Source: Fomitopsis serialis
Taxonomy: Eukaryota > Basidiomycota > Agaricomycetes > Polyporales > Fomitopsidaceae
Direction: 5' to 3'
NCBI RefSeq assembly: GCF_022376445.1
Contig: NW_025954964.1
Location: 310,001-374,000 of the forward strand
Length of the DNA stretch: 64,000 nucleotides
Shown here: in pieces, positions 11,928 through 22,842 of the stretch
How the letters are laid out: every line of letters starts with the position of its first letter
Numbering within the stretch: the first letter of the stretch is position 1
Program-made: the position numbers and the translations under genes
Notes under the pieces: generated by a model
Seen by the model: the letters and a program-made list of their open reading frames with translations, nothing else
Databases searched by the model: none
Told to the model about the DNA's origin: nothing

Positions 11928-12569
11928 CTCACCCCCACTCTCGCGGCCTCGCGGCCGGCCATTGTATCTTTATTTAGGGCATCTACTTCCTTGTACGATA
12001 CATATACAAGCTAGCTCACCGTGATGTACATGCGTCGTATTGGTCGGGATGGGTCCGTTGTAACATTTATTCCGCTCTCTCGTTGTGTACTCGTCGGTGC
12101 TCCTCTCCTGTTTTGGTGATCTCGAGCTCAGTGTTGTTGCTGTACTGTACCGGCGCGCCTTGCTTGTATTGCGGCTGCGGTTGCCAGGTCGAATGGACAC
12201 ACGTTGTCCTTGCGTTGTCCCCTGCTGTTGTCGGCGCTTGCGCTTGGCCTGGGAGGAAGCGGCCACAGCGGAACCAGCGCGGCCATAACCACAGCGACTG
12301 CCTAATAGGGACACGGGCTTTGGGGATCATATCAAGATTCCCCGGCGTGTCAACGTTTCAACGGAAGGGCGTCATCGGGGAACCGCTCAGGGTGGAGTCC
12401 GACGCACACAGTTCTGGCGCTACAGGGTGTTCTGAGATACAACTGGGGCAGACAAATATGAGTTACACACGGTCGTGTAGATAGGTGTACATATATGTAG
12501 ATGGTACTTTTCAAGGACGCGTACTAGATGGATAACAAGATTCAGAGAGATCCGAGTCGTATCTGCTCC
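11928..12569. other. Intergenic, convergent 3' ends
   Basis: About 640 bp between the regulator stop and the AdoMetDC stop. No gene, repeat or RNA recognised. Confidence 0.55.
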
Positions 12570-14293
12570 TCATTGGCGCAGCTCAAAGGTCGCAAACGCA
12601 AGGTCGTATCCGCCAAACTCGTAGTTGATCTTGTCCGTGCGCTTGTACAACCCGCTGAATGGTGCGGACCCCTCCGGGCTCGCCGGGTCCAGGGTGGTGG
12701 TGGTGCCCTTCGCGCCCCGCGCGCACGGCTGGGTGAGCGCAGCCTTGAACGCGCGCTGCGCAGCCTCGACGGCGCTCTCGCCGTCCTCCTCCTCCGCGTT
12801 GTTGTTGTCCTCGCTCGAGACGAAGAGCGTGAGTGTGAGCCGGCCCGGCTGGAAGATGCTCACGACGCGGCGGATGAGCGTGCGCAGGTCGGGGATGCGC
12901 TTCTTCCCTTCCTGCGCGGCGGCCTCGCCGTCGGCCCCGGTGGACAGGGCGAGGGGCGCGGAGGGCAGGGGGACGTTGCACTCGAAGGACGCGTAGGACC
13001 AGCCTGACTCGGGCGTGACGTGGATGGTGTAGTAGCCCTCGCCTGACTTGGCGGGGTCCGTTCCTGCGTCCTCGCACCATTTGAGAAGGGCGTTGCAGGA
13101 GTAGCCGCAGGGCGTGAAGGAGTAGGCGTCGAGGGTCGTCACGTGCGGCGGGAAGAGCTGGGAGATGCCGAGGGAGGAGGAGAGGGACATGGCCTGGGCA
13201 GAGGGGGAGGCGTCGAGCTCGGAGGACGCGGGGGTGCTGGTCATGAAGGGCGCGCAGGCGGTCGGGGAGAGGTGTGTCATGAGGATCTCGATGGTGTAGT
13301 CTTGGGAGATCTCGTCGTCGTCGTCGGCAGGTGTCTGCTCTGGAGTGGGGCCGTCCGCGTCGACGCCATTGGCCTGCTCTTCGGATGCATCGCCGTTGAG
13401 AGGATGCTGGAGGGGTGTGTTCGGTCTGGTGCTTCCGTTGACGCTGTCGTCCCCGGGAGTGGTCATGTACAGTAGCCAGTGGTCGCCGTTCACCTTTCCG
13501 ATCGTGTAGGCGGCACCATTCGGGAAGATGTTGTCGAGGTAGTCGATTTCGGCGCGCCAGTCCCTGTGAGGGCCCATCTGTCGCTCCGGGAACATGAATG
13601 CCTTGCGGGAGTAGAACAAGCGATAGACAGAGGGCAAGGATGCGTGATCGCGCGCAATCTCTAGTATGCGCGGGACCCCCAGGAGGTTGAGGGTCGTCCC
13701 GCATGTTTTGAGGATGAGGCGATGAGGGGAGACGAAGAAAGACGATTCACTAGATCGGAGGGGAGCGATGAGTACGTTGCCAGAGTAGTGCAAGAGTGAA
13801 TGGCAAGGAGAAAGACCACAGCTCGCAGATCGCGCATGTGAAGCACCTAAGCTAGTTTTAGGCAGTGGATGGCGCATCCAATGTTCCGGGACGGGATGCC
13901 TGAACAATACCCCTAGACATATTGCGAATATTGGAGAATAATGCCGAACGAGAGATCGAGGCAGTCATATTCGAGATGGTGTTCCATCGCAGGCTCTTTC
14001 AGGTGCGCGCACGCCGGCCCTCGGACGATTGACGTGATCGGCCAGATGGCGAGAGCTCACCTGAGGAGATAGGCATCCATCTCCATGCCCTCCACGACGG
14101 AGAGGATCTTGCACTGGACGATGTCGAGCATGTCCGCCCAGACCTGGCGGGGGACCCTCCTGAGGCCGAACTTGCCATCGACGGGGGATGCAGCGTCGGG
14201 GACGTCGGCGGGGGTGGGCTTGAACCAGATCTCGAGGAGCTTCTCAGGACCCTCGAAGGGGCCGGTGGGTGCGACCTCAGGGCATGCTGCCAT
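12570..14293 (-). CDS. SPE2: S-adenosylmethionine decarboxylase proenzyme
   Basis: Makes decarboxylated AdoMet, the aminopropyl donor for spermidine and spermine; cytosolic, pyruvoyl-dependent. Two exons: 14293-14061 and 13749-12570, joined within a Ser codon, give about 470 residues. The self-processing site is SESSFFVS: cleavage before the Ser after Glu (about residue 80) would create the pyruvoyl group. LKTCGTT supplies the conserved catalytic Cys (about residue 94). FTPCGYSCNAL and YYTIHVTPESGWSYASFE carry the Ser and His used in processing. The protein is longer than the human enzyme (about 334 residues) because of an acidic insert (QTPADDDDE region) and others. The single intron (13750-14060, 311 nt) is long for this genome and lies two residues before the cleavage Ser. 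A short upstream frame precedes the ATG. Confidence 0.93.
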
Positions 14294-14309
14294 TCAGACG
14301 AGCGGGGTG

Positions 14310-14360
14310 CTATCGCGGGATGGAGAGGCGGCTCGTGCGGGCGACGGCAGAGGGATGCAT
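14310..14360 (-). promoter_or_regulatory. Upstream open reading frame before AdoMetDC
   Basis: ATG at 14360, 16 codons (MHPSAVARTSRLSIPR), TAG at 14310-14312; it ends 16 nt before the AdoMetDC ATG. AdoMetDC mRNAs in mammals and plants are controlled by polyamine-sensing upstream peptides, so a similar role is plausible. The peptide does not resemble the mammalian hexapeptide. Whether the transcript includes it is unknown. Confidence 0.4.
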
Positions 14361-14570
14361 GAAAGGGCGGTGGTGGACAAGCTCGCAGGCGCCCGCTCTC
14401 GTCTCAAAATCTGCAGCTCGATCGATGCCCGATCGCCTGCCGCCCGCCGCCGTCATGACGCGCACCTGTTGTTCGCGTGATTATTTATTAGTCGCAGCGC
14501 CGTCCTCGCTGTCCTCGCTGTCGTCCTCGCTGTCTGCGCCGTCGTCCTCGCTGCCCTCGCCACCGCGCTC

Positions 14571-15242
14571 ATGGTGCGCAACCTCATCCTCCGCTTCCCC
14601 CTCTTCCGCGCACTCGCCCCCCGCCTCGCCAGACCTATTCTGCCCCTCACACGCCTCGCACCAAGCCCGCTAGCCCTCACCGGTGCGCCCGCCACCTCCT
14701 CCCGTCTCTTTCACCACATCCCTGCACGCCTCACCGACTCCCCGCCTCGCTCCCCACCACCAAATGACCCCGAGAGTCCCGGCCTCCCCCCAGATGCGAC
14801 GCTCTCCCAGCGACTAAAACACCTCATCAAGGCCTACGGGTGGTACGCCCTCGGCATGTACATCGTCGTCGGCGCCCTCGACTTCGCAGTCGCCTTCGCC
14901 GGCATCAACATCATTGGCGCGGAACACGTCTCCAGAGTCACCTCCGCCGTCAAGGACTACGTCGCTGGGCTCATCAACTCGAGACCGCCAGAACCCGGCA
15001 GGGAGGAGATGGAGAGCATGTCGTCCCATGCGCACGGGGGCGGCCAGGAGGGCCTCTATGCCATGCTTGTCCTCGCCTACACGGTGCACAAAACGCTCTT
15101 CCTCCCGGTGCGCGTTGGCCTTACCGCCACGTTGACACCCAAACTTGTCCATTGGCTGCGGACTAGAGGCTGGGCAGGCGGCGAGGGTACGAAGCGCGCC
15201 GCGCGCGAGATGCGAGAAAGAATGAGGAGAGACAAAGATTAG
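14571..15242 (+). CDS. DUF1279/FAM210-type mitochondrial membrane protein
   Basis: Single-exon frame of 223 residues starting MVRNLILRFPLFRALAPRLA, an Arg-rich, acid-free N-terminus typical of a mitochondrial presequence. The core LKHLIKAYGWYALGMYIVV, with ALDFAVAFAGINIIG, matches the DUF1279 (FAM210, yeast Nat2-like) family: a YGWYALG signature followed by a membrane segment. A second hydrophobic stretch (YAMLVLAYTVHKTLFLPVRV) and a basic tail end the protein. Family members sit in the mitochondrial inner membrane and affect mitochondrial translation or maintenance; the exact function is unsettled. It is divergent from AdoMetDC with about 280 bp between the ATGs, so the two share a promoter region. 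That region contains short TCCTCGCTGTC repeats just before this ATG. Confidence 0.82.
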   Translation: MVRNLILRFPLFRALAPRLARPILPLTRLAPSPLALTGAPATSSRLFHHIPARLTDSPPRSPPPNDPESPGLPPDATLSQRLKHLIKAYGWYALGMYIVVGALDFAVAFAGINIIGAEHVSRVTSAVKDYVAGLINSRPPEPGREEMESMSSHAHGGGQEGLYAMLVLAYTVHKTLFLPVRVGLTATLTPKLVHWLRTRGWAGGEGTKRAAREMRERMRRDKD

Positions 15243-16880
15243 ATTCGATCGAACTGCTTGCGGTGTGCGTGCATGATATCTTGTCCTTGTTATTGACTTA
15301 CCCGCTGGTGCGTGTTGCTGCTGCTTGTCGTCGCCCAAGGGTCTTGCTGACCGCCTGTGTTCTCAGTATAATGCTCACCTCTACTTAACCTGCGCAATAG
15401 ACTATGTTCCCTCGCATGAAGTGAGCATCAGGGCACGGCGAGGGCCCCTCTGCCCTTGGGACCCCAGAACGAACTTGTCAATGTGTTCGGATCCATACCT
15501 TCATGTATCATTTCACGTAATCCGCCTTGTGCGTTCATCTTTGGCGCGTGATATAACCGGACGCCTGTCGTAACGCATACCCTCGGAAGCAGTGCTCCTG
15601 CCATGTCACGACGGGCATTGGTACGTGATTCTCCAACCATGATGGCTTCTGTCACTCCAAATACCTACACCGTCTTGCTGTGTTGCTGTGAGTATGGCAA
15701 CATTACACTGGCTGTACGACGACCGGTCACCTCGGTGTCGGAGTCCAAGTTGACTGGCTTTCTACAGTAATGCGGACAGCTCGTACGGCTGGTCACTCTT
15801 CCTGACCGGCCGGGAACGCGCGTGTACAATGGCGGTGGCTGTGTTGTAGTCCCACTGCCGTACCACCTCCATGCCGTGGTATTTTTGCAACCTCGAACTG
15901 ATGCCAACTTGTCAAGCAGAGACCTTCTCGCCGCAACCTCGACTTCTGGATTCGTCTGGAAGAGGCTTGCAGAGGTCTATTCTGCATCGCAGTGTGTGTT
16001 ATGGTTTAATATTCACGTTCAGGTCCGACGTGTCGCTGCACTGCAAATATGGTACCTTGTGGTTCGGTCTCGCAGCCCTCGGAATGCGAGGAAACCAAGA
16101 TGAAACGAAGACTTCACTGGATGTTAGCCTGAGGCACCCGCCACTGCGACCGCGTCAGTCGCCGATCAGAAAGGGCGATTCCTGTTCCCTCAGCGCGCCG
16201 AGGATCCACACGGGTGATGGGTGGCAACGATTGGCTTTCGGAGAGTTCACCAGCGGGGTCTAACCGCTGCAGGAAGGTCTATTTGTCTTCTCTGACGGTG
16301 GATACTCGTGGATCTGTCACTGTGCGGTCTTCGCTGCCGCATGTACGTACAGCAACTCGGATGTTATGACGCGGTCTTTCACGGGTTCAGTGGGCGGCGG
16401 TGCAGACGCGCGAGCTTCCACGGCGCGCTTGTGGCGCGCTCTGGTTCAGATGGGCGCGTCCGCAGTCGGCGGAGCGCCGCGCGTACGGAGAAGTGCGGGT
16501 GAGTTCTGCTTGTACAATCCATGACTGGGTCGAGTACGTATTCTGACCACCAGCCCTTGACCAGCCCACGGCAGTGCAGTCCTGCACGACTCGTAGAAGG
16601 GTTGATTTCCTCGGATGGGCAAGATTGACATCCTGTAGCGAAGGGGCACGTATCATGTCCAAATACCACAAGCCACTTCCTCGGGCGCTGACCCGCTGAT
16701 TGCTTGAACTTTGAATGGACTCGAGCCTGTCTCAACGTGACAGTTGGACAACGTCTTCGTGATTGTCAATCAAACCGCAGAGCTTCGCGCATCGCTTCTG
16801 TTTTCTCCGCTCAATTGGCCCATTGGTCAAGCCCGCACATGCATTCAGGTGAGGGCACGTTGCGAGACGCCGTCGTTGCG
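15243..16880. other. Long intergenic stretch, no supported gene
   Basis: About 1.6 kb with only short, mutually overlapping frames on both strands. No splice-linked exon set, repeat, or RNA gene recognised. The right end leads into the promoter of the secreted repeat protein. Confidence 0.5.
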
Positions 16881-17014
16881 GATAAAAGGCGGCGCGAGCA
16901 GCAAGGATTCCCCAGCTCTCTCTCCTTTTCAGAGCTCACTGAAAGCAGGCACTGGTTGGTGAGTGGTGGACGCGTTCGACCTCTGCGATGCTACTGCTAA
17001 CGTCTACACTGCAG
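16881..17014 (+). promoter_or_regulatory. TATA-like box and 5'-UTR intron of the Lys/Pro repeat gene
   Basis: GATAAAAG lies at 16881-16888. A probable 5'-UTR intron runs 16959-17014 (56 nt): donor GTGAGT, branch motif GCTAACG, acceptor CTGCAG. The coding ATG follows at 17101. All elements were read directly; promoter use is inferred. Confidence 0.5.
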
Positions 17015-17100
17015 CTTTGCTTGATTTTTACGACCCTTCGATCTCGCTCCTTTCACGATCACCACCGTACATCACCGTACATCACTGCAGATAAACGAAC

Positions 17101-17980
17101 ATGCGTTTCGGAGCGGCTTTCTCACTGCTCTTCGCTGCCGTCTCGGTAGCTCCGTTCGCGCTCGCTGTCCCCTTCGGCGTTGAGGGGTGAGTACCTTACG
17201 CTCATTCTGCCTCATTTGCCCCTGACTAAATTACCAACCTGCAGCGCTGACGCGCTCGAGGTACGCGGCGTTGACTTCGACTCGGCCGACCTGTTCGCCC
17301 GCGCCGCCGAGTACGACGACGAGCTCCTTGCCCGCGAGGACGAGGAACTCTTCGCCCGCTCCTTCGAGGACGATGAGACGGTTCTCCTCGCCCGCGCCGT
17401 GCTCGAGGCGCTCCAAGCTCGCGACGACCCGCCTCCGTACTCCAAGCACGACCCCAACAACGGCAAGAAGCCGAAGTACACCGCCAAGGACCCGGCCCCG
17501 CTGCCGAAGTACCGTCAGAAGGACCCGTATAAGCCCGACCGCCAGCCGAAGCCGAAGCCAGGCCCCTCGCGTCCGCGAGACCTCGCTGAGGTGGAGGACA
17601 TGTGGGCGCGCGACGATCCGCCTGCATACTCGAAGCACGACCCCATCAACGGCAAGAAGCCAAAGTACACCGCCAAGGACCCAGCCCCGCTGCCGAAGTA
17701 CCGTCAGAAGGACCCGTACAAGCCCAACCGCCAGCCGAAGCCGAAGCCTGGTCCTTCGCGTCCGCGCGACCTCGCCGAGGTGGAGGACATGTGGGCTCGC
17801 GACGATCCTCCTCCGTACTCCAAGCACGACCCGATCAACGGCAAGACGCCTAAGTATTCGGCGAAGGACCCCAACCCTCCCCCGAAGTACCGCCAGAAGG
17901 ACCCCCACAAGCCGAACCGTCAGCCCAAGCCCAAGCCTGGTCCCTCCAGGCCGCGTGAGCTGTCGGACTTCTGGTGGTGA
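17101..17980 (+). CDS. Secreted Lys/Pro-rich tandem-repeat protein
   Basis: Exon 1 17101-17186 and exon 2 17245-17980 encode 273 residues. The N-terminus (MRFGAAFSLLFAAVSVAPFA) is a clear signal peptide, followed by an acidic region with repeated L/F-ARxxDE blocks (LLAREDEELFARSFEDDE). Three 63-residue repeats then start at 17423, 17612 and 17801. Each begins DDPP.YSKHDP and contains GKKPKYTAKDP, PKYRQKDP, QPKPKPGPSRPR; the first two end with EVEDMWAR. The third is shorter and ends with SDFWW. Repeats are rich in Lys, Pro, Tyr and Asp and contain no cysteine, so an extended, disordered wall or matrix protein or peptide precursor is plausible. No dibasic Kex2 site separates the repeats; the spacer has a single Arg (WAR-DD). 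Function unknown. Confidence 0.75.
17423..17971 (+). repeat. Three tandem 189-bp coding repeats
   Basis: Units at 17423-17611, 17612-17800 and 17801 to about 17971. Spacing is exactly 189 nt (63 codons), so every unit keeps frame. Units 1 and 2 are almost identical in protein; unit 3 has diverged (TPKYSAKDPNPPPKYRQ). Confidence 0.9.
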
Positions 17981-18890
17981 ACGAAGGCGTAGATTGGTGT
18001 TGTTGGATTGGATGGGCTTACGGGGCGTCGCTGTATCGTGATCGTAGCCATAATCAGAAACGAGATTTGAAGTGTTGGAAACTACCCTGTGTGAGGGCTT
18101 CGTTCGTCGTGCGTCATGAGTGGTGTGCAGCCAGGACTTGCCATAGAAATTGAACAAAAGTCAACGTCAAAAGCTGTACGGACAATCACTAGGTACGAAT
18201 CAAGTAGCCTGCCGGTGACATCCCGCCGGATGAGTGATCGCAATGTTTCCGGTCTGCCTTGACGGGCGTGCTTCTTGCCGTGTAGCCCTCCTATGTGACT
18301 GAGAAGGCAATATTTTGTCAGTAATGTAGTTCGACTTCGACCAACACGCGGGTCTGTGGTCAGCGAGGCCGAGGCTCACCTGTATGCAGGTGTTCATTTT
18401 ATGGGCCACAGACGTGAAGACGTTGAGTACAAGGCGAATAGAATATGGTATGATAAATGATACAATATGCTTGGATCGACTCGGCATTGGAATGCAGCCG
18501 ACACGGGCTGTGCGAAGTCACATAACGATTGGTACATTTGTGCTCCCCGAATCAAGCGATCGTAGGTCCTGTTCTCGATTGACACAACTATGCTACTAAT
18601 ATCGGTGCATGGTTCTGCTCAACAACTTTGAGTCTCGCACATCATGTGTCGCACCCACCGTGACGTTGACTCAGTTGTGCCTAGCCTGAATGCATTTGTA
18701 CACAGACGTACCATTCAAGAATATGGAGTCCAACATCCGCGAAGATTGATCGTGATGAGGGAGCGCCCCATCAGAACTGAGTAGTATGGCCACACAAATG
18801 ACAGTACGGGAACAATGACCAGCGTTCCAGGATGCTTTCAGTAGAAGTACGAAAAATGCGACCAGCGCGAGCGTGCGGTTGTTATACACA
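17981..18890. other. Intergenic, no supported gene
   Basis: About 900 bp. Frames are short and lack support from splice signals or recognisable motifs. Confidence 0.5.
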
Positions 18891-19367
18891 TCATACGCCC
18901 AGCCAGAATTCATCATGTACACTCTTCGTTTCCTTGCTTTCCTTTTCGCGCCGCTCCAGGAATTCGGATGAACGCAGCCTCTGCTCGCTCTTGACCTGCT
19001 TCACGAGCGCCCGTGTCTCCCGTATGTTTTCGCGGACGCGCTGTACCTCGCACGAGATGTCGTTGTCCATGCGGTCAAGCAGGTCAAGCAGGTTGACGAC
19101 GGGACTGTGAGATGGTGTGGAGGTCTTCGGGATCGCTGGCAGCGGTTTCGACCGTGCTGAGGATACCCGCGAGGTTGGTGTCGTTTCGACGGCGGACGAC
19201 GACGCCAGCGGTTGACGAGGACTGGATCGTGACGAGATTTTGTACTCTAGGCGCGGCAACTTGTATGAGGACCTGGGCGGAACCATGACCGCGCCTGCGA
19301 GTAGTGGAGAGAAGGAGAGCTCTAAGGGTAGCCGCGGCGCGTAAGATATGCGGATACTGGGCACCAT
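18891..19367 (-). CDS. Hypothetical coiled-coil protein
   Basis: An open frame from the ATG at 19367 to a stop at 18891, about 158 residues; it is open a little further upstream but with no ATG. The N-terminal half is Ser/Pro-rich. The C-terminal half is a strongly helical, charged stretch (LLDLLDRMDNDISCEVQRV, then ETRALVKQVKSEQRLR) suited to a coiled coil, ending EFWLGV. No family recognised and no signal peptide. It may have upstream exons I could not link. The helical composition and uninterrupted frame support a real gene. Confidence 0.45.
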   Translation of the reverse strand: MVPSIRISYAPRLPLELSFSPLLAGAVMVPPRSSYKLPRLEYKISSRSSPRQPLASSSAVETTPTSRVSSARSKPLPAIPKTSTPSHSPVVNLLDLLDRMDNDISCEVQRVRENIRETRALVKQVKSEQRLRSSEFLERREKESKETKSVHDEFWLGV

Positions 19368-19814
19368 CGCGTTGAGAGCTAGTAATTTGTAGAGGCAGGT
19401 GGATGAAGACGACGATGGGGATGGAGCGCAACGCAGAGACACCTAAGTAGTCCGCTAATTAGAGAGGCTGACTGGCCAGCCGCATTGCGATCTGGACCGC
19501 CCACTGGTGAGTGGGATACTGCTTGTTTTCTATCTGTTTCCGCGCCGCAGACCAGTGTTATCGTTATACATGAAATATGAGCACTGCTGCACCGCGAGAG
19601 GAGAGCTCGAGGAAGGGAACATGAGAGAGAGGAGCTCGGAACCTGAGTAGATACTAATGCTGAACTTACTACGAACGAAGACAGTTGCCTAATTCGGATG
19701 TTCATTTCGCGCCACGTGGTGATGAGGCCCGCGTCCCGAACGTCGGGTGGGCCGTCGAACAAGTTACAGCCTGTTACAGCACTCATCGCACTCAGACCCC
19801 ACCGCACCAGCAGC

Positions 19815-20409
19815 ATGTCTCTCGCCAGAGCGGCTGGCGCCGTCCTCAGGCCCAGGCAGATAGCCAGCCCCCTCCTCCGAACCCGCTCTGCGTCCTCGCA
19901 CGCTCATGACGAGCATCACGACGATGGCCACGGCGAGGCGCACGATGCGACTACCTATCCGAAGGAGGGCGAGTACCCATCTTGGTGGTAATGTATGTGC
20001 ATTTCTCATGGCCCCCCTTGTAGACTTCTCGGGTCCCTTCTGGAGGCGATTTGTCCTCTTCAGCCTCGGCGTCGTAGGCTTCTACAAGTTTGCGCCTTCC
20101 CAAGACGAGGACAACGTGCTCACGCGTGCGATGGCGTCGTTTTCGACCCCGAGCGAGGTGTGGCAGAAGCTGAGCTTCAAGCACTTGGTGCAGTCGGTGG
20201 AGGTGTCAGAAGAGAGCCTGCTCATTGCGGGCGCACAGCGTGCGCCCGTGCATCGCTATCGCTACACACAGTGCGTCGTGACATCCCTTGTCCCGCCTTC
20301 TTCCGTTGACGTGCCCCGCTTTTCCAGACGCTTTGAGCAGATCTCGCCGCATTTGCACCCGGTCGGGCTCGCTGTGGATGTTAGCGAAGTTGAGGTCAAG
20401 AACGTGTAA
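19815..20409 (+). CDS. NADH:ubiquinone oxidoreductase (complex I) accessory subunit
   Basis: Exons 19815-19968, 20024-20270 and 20328-20409 give 160 residues in frame. The N-terminus (MSLARAAGAVLRPRQIASPL) is a mitochondrial presequence, followed by a His/Asp-rich linker. Then come a single membrane segment (RRFVLFSLGVVGFYKFAP) and a matrix- or intermembrane-side domain with LTRAMASFSTPSEVW, HRYRYTQ and ISPHLHPVG. This layout resembles small fungal complex I membrane-arm subunits of the NDUFB11/ESSS or 17.8-kDa type; I cannot decide which. The first intron starts with GC rather than GT (GG|GCGAGT), the only choice that preserves frame. Convergent with the dioxygenase gene. Confidence 0.6.
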
Positions 20410-20650
20410 AGCCATCTCATATAATGTCATTCGTGCTCGTGCAGTCCCAGGACGCCCGCGTTCTGTACGAGTGCTGTGGGTTTCTGGACCCTGGGTGCGT
20501 TCCATTCGTCACTCCGGAGTTGATCTCGCGGGAAGACCTACAAACGCTATCGAGCGGCCCTTAGCGGCGGAGGAAGGATCTCCGAGATGATATTGCATGC
20601 AACAGTCGGCGAGACAAATGTAATAACAGTCCAGAACGGTGCGTAGCGGC

Positions 20651-22058
20651 TCATAGCTTCGCGCCGATGCGCTTCCGCTTGAACTGCTCAACCTCGTCCT
20701 TCGTCGCGAGCACAAAGCCGAACGTCCACACCCATACCTGGCCGCCCGTGACCTCACCCTCCTTGAAGCCCATCTCCTTCCACTTCTTCGGATCACGTTC
20801 TGCGTACACAGGGCAGATGAGAGACATCTTGGTCGCGAAAACAGGGTCCGTGCCGAGGAAGGGCGAGTGGGAGGGATACAGGGCGGTGGTGAGACTGCCC
20901 GGAAGCGCGACGTCATCAGTAAATGCATGCGGCACGGTGCTTTGGTCAGCACTCACTCGTCGTACCCAGGCGCGGTCAGCATGAAGTGGATGTGCGAAGC
21001 GCGGTGAGGATGGCGGCCTATGGTAGGCAGCGGCGTTCCGAGATTCATGATGAACGTTTGAACAGAGACCGGATGTCAATTATAACTCACCGAGCGCACG
21101 CAGGAGGTCGCCGCCTGGCCCATCACTTGGCTGGTCGCACACATTGTCAGCAAGGAAGAGCAGACGGGGCGAGGGCGCTGCGGAGCGTACGCACAATGGG
21201 ATACGCGGTGGGCAAGATGCCACGGTAGGAGACTGTGCCGTCGTCTTTGGCGAGGATTTTACCGCGGTCGTTGACTTCTTTGCTATCAGGGTATTGAACA
21301 TCATAGATACCGTCTCCGTCGGCTTGCCACTGCGAAAGGCACAGTGTGGTCAGTCCGACGGATTTTACATCCACTGCGGAAGGGAACTCACCACGTCCAC
21401 CTTGGCACCCCTGATGGGCTGGCCTCGGGTGTTCTTGATAGTCGCGGAGAAGTACATGGGCTCGCCCGTCGTGCCGGCTTTAGCGAGCGAGCACCCTGAA
21501 GGGAACTCCGGAGCACCAGGGTAGTAGAATGGCCCAGGCTCGCAGCTCTCAGTGCAAGTCTAGCGTCAACATCAATGGTCAGCGTATTAATTCCGCCTGA
21601 CTATGGCAGCGAGCACGTACCGGCGGTTTGGGGTGGTTCAGTTCATCGATGAGCGCGCTGAAGCCGAGGATATCGCTGAGGAGGATGAACTCGTTCTTGT
21701 AGTCCGTGCTCTCCTTGCCGACGCGTGTGAGGAACTCGACAACCTTCGTCCACTCGTCATGGGTGAGCAATGTCTCTCGGGCGAAGGTATGGAGGTGGTT
21801 GATGAGCGTGCTGATGAGCTGTAGTGAGCGGGGGTCCTTGACCAGGCTCCGGTGCAGTTCGTTGACGCTAGGGGTCAGCGATCAGGGTCTGATGCAACAA
21901 CGACGGAGAGGCAAGACAGACTGGTGGGTAATGGTGTAGTCGGAGCCCTCGCGGAAGTCCTTCTCGAGAGGCAGGTCCCGCGGAATTTCACGCTCGAGTT
22001 GCGCACGGATGGCGACGCCCACCCGGAGGGGGTCCTTCATTTGCTTCTCGGAGGCCAT
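20651..22058 (-). CDS. Intradiol ring-cleavage dioxygenase (catechol / hydroxyquinol 1,2-dioxygenase type)
   Basis: Non-haem Fe(III) enzyme that opens catechol-type rings between the two hydroxyls, a step in breakdown of lignin-derived aromatics. The ATG at 22058 opens MASEKQMKDPLRVGVAIRAQ. The N-terminal helical linker domain reads EWTKVVEFLTRVGKES...EFILLSDILGFSALID. The catalytic beta-domain has SCEPGPFYYPGAP, DVWQADGDGIYDVQYP, LPTAYPI and HRASHIHFML, supplying the two Tyr (IYDVQ and TAYP) and two His (SHIH) iron ligands. Several introns of about 50-65 nt interrupt it, with the stop at 20651-20653. The N-terminal domain and absence of a signal peptide point to an intracellular enzyme of the catechol/hydroxyquinol group rather than the secreted fungal type. 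The substrate cannot be fixed by reading. Confidence 0.85.
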
Positions 22059-22842
22059 GACGGGTAACTGAGGAGGCAGACGGGGATGAGCGGTGTAGTC
22101 ATGACGGAGGTACTGTGGTTAAATATGCGGCCTGGTGGCGCGGGGCTTCTTGCAATTGTTGGCCGACGCGGGGAGAGCGAGGTTCCAAGTACCCGGATGG
22201 GCGAAAGTTTCACTCGTTGCTCGTAAGAAGGGCAATATGTTAATGGTAGCTTATAGATGAGGGACGCCTAAAGGATGAACAAGAAAGGTGCTTCTGAGAG
22301 TAGGAAGCGATCTGAGGTCATGCGACGGTCTAGAGGGGCAGGAAAAGGACCGGCTGTCATTGGGCAGCGAGGCAAGTGACGCACAGTTTCACACTATCCG
22401 AAGGCTTCCCCGAATGTGTACAGCGAGACAGCGGACGAGGAGAAGCTTGCACGCAGTGGCGACTGGCTGATGCGCTGACGGAGGGAAATGAACACGAGGG
22501 GGCAGATGAATAGAGGCTTACAGAGGCAGACGGTACGGCCGCCGCACTGGCCGTCCTATGACACCCCTTGCGAACATGTGTCCGTGGTGGCTGCCGCGCG
22601 ACGCGTCCGGTCACGTGGGGCGCGTTGCTGGTTGAGGCTTACGTCAGCAGACGAACACGCGGGGGAGGGCCGTGGTTGGGTCAGTGTCTGGCGTCGAGCT
22701 GAGCGTCGTCGTGAGCAGCAGCCTTCTGTCCTCGTCTGTCCCGCTCGTCCGCTCGCTTCCTGCCCCTCCGTCTCTCCTTCAGCCCCGACCAGGCCAAGGT
22801 ATACCCCTTCTTCACCCCTCCGTGTATGCCTCAACGCCGCAG
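22059..22842. promoter_or_regulatory. Divergent promoter region between dioxygenase and RAX2
   Basis: About 780 bp between two divergent ATGs. No independent gene. A short upstream frame of six sense codons plus a stop (22826-22846) overlaps the RAX2 ATG: its TGA shares bases with the start codon (ATGA at 22843). Confidence 0.45.

Noticed and set aside
12583..13704. Long Arg/His-rich minus frame inside AdoMetDC
   Set aside because: Out-of-frame shadow of AdoMetDC; GC-rich third positions keep it open.
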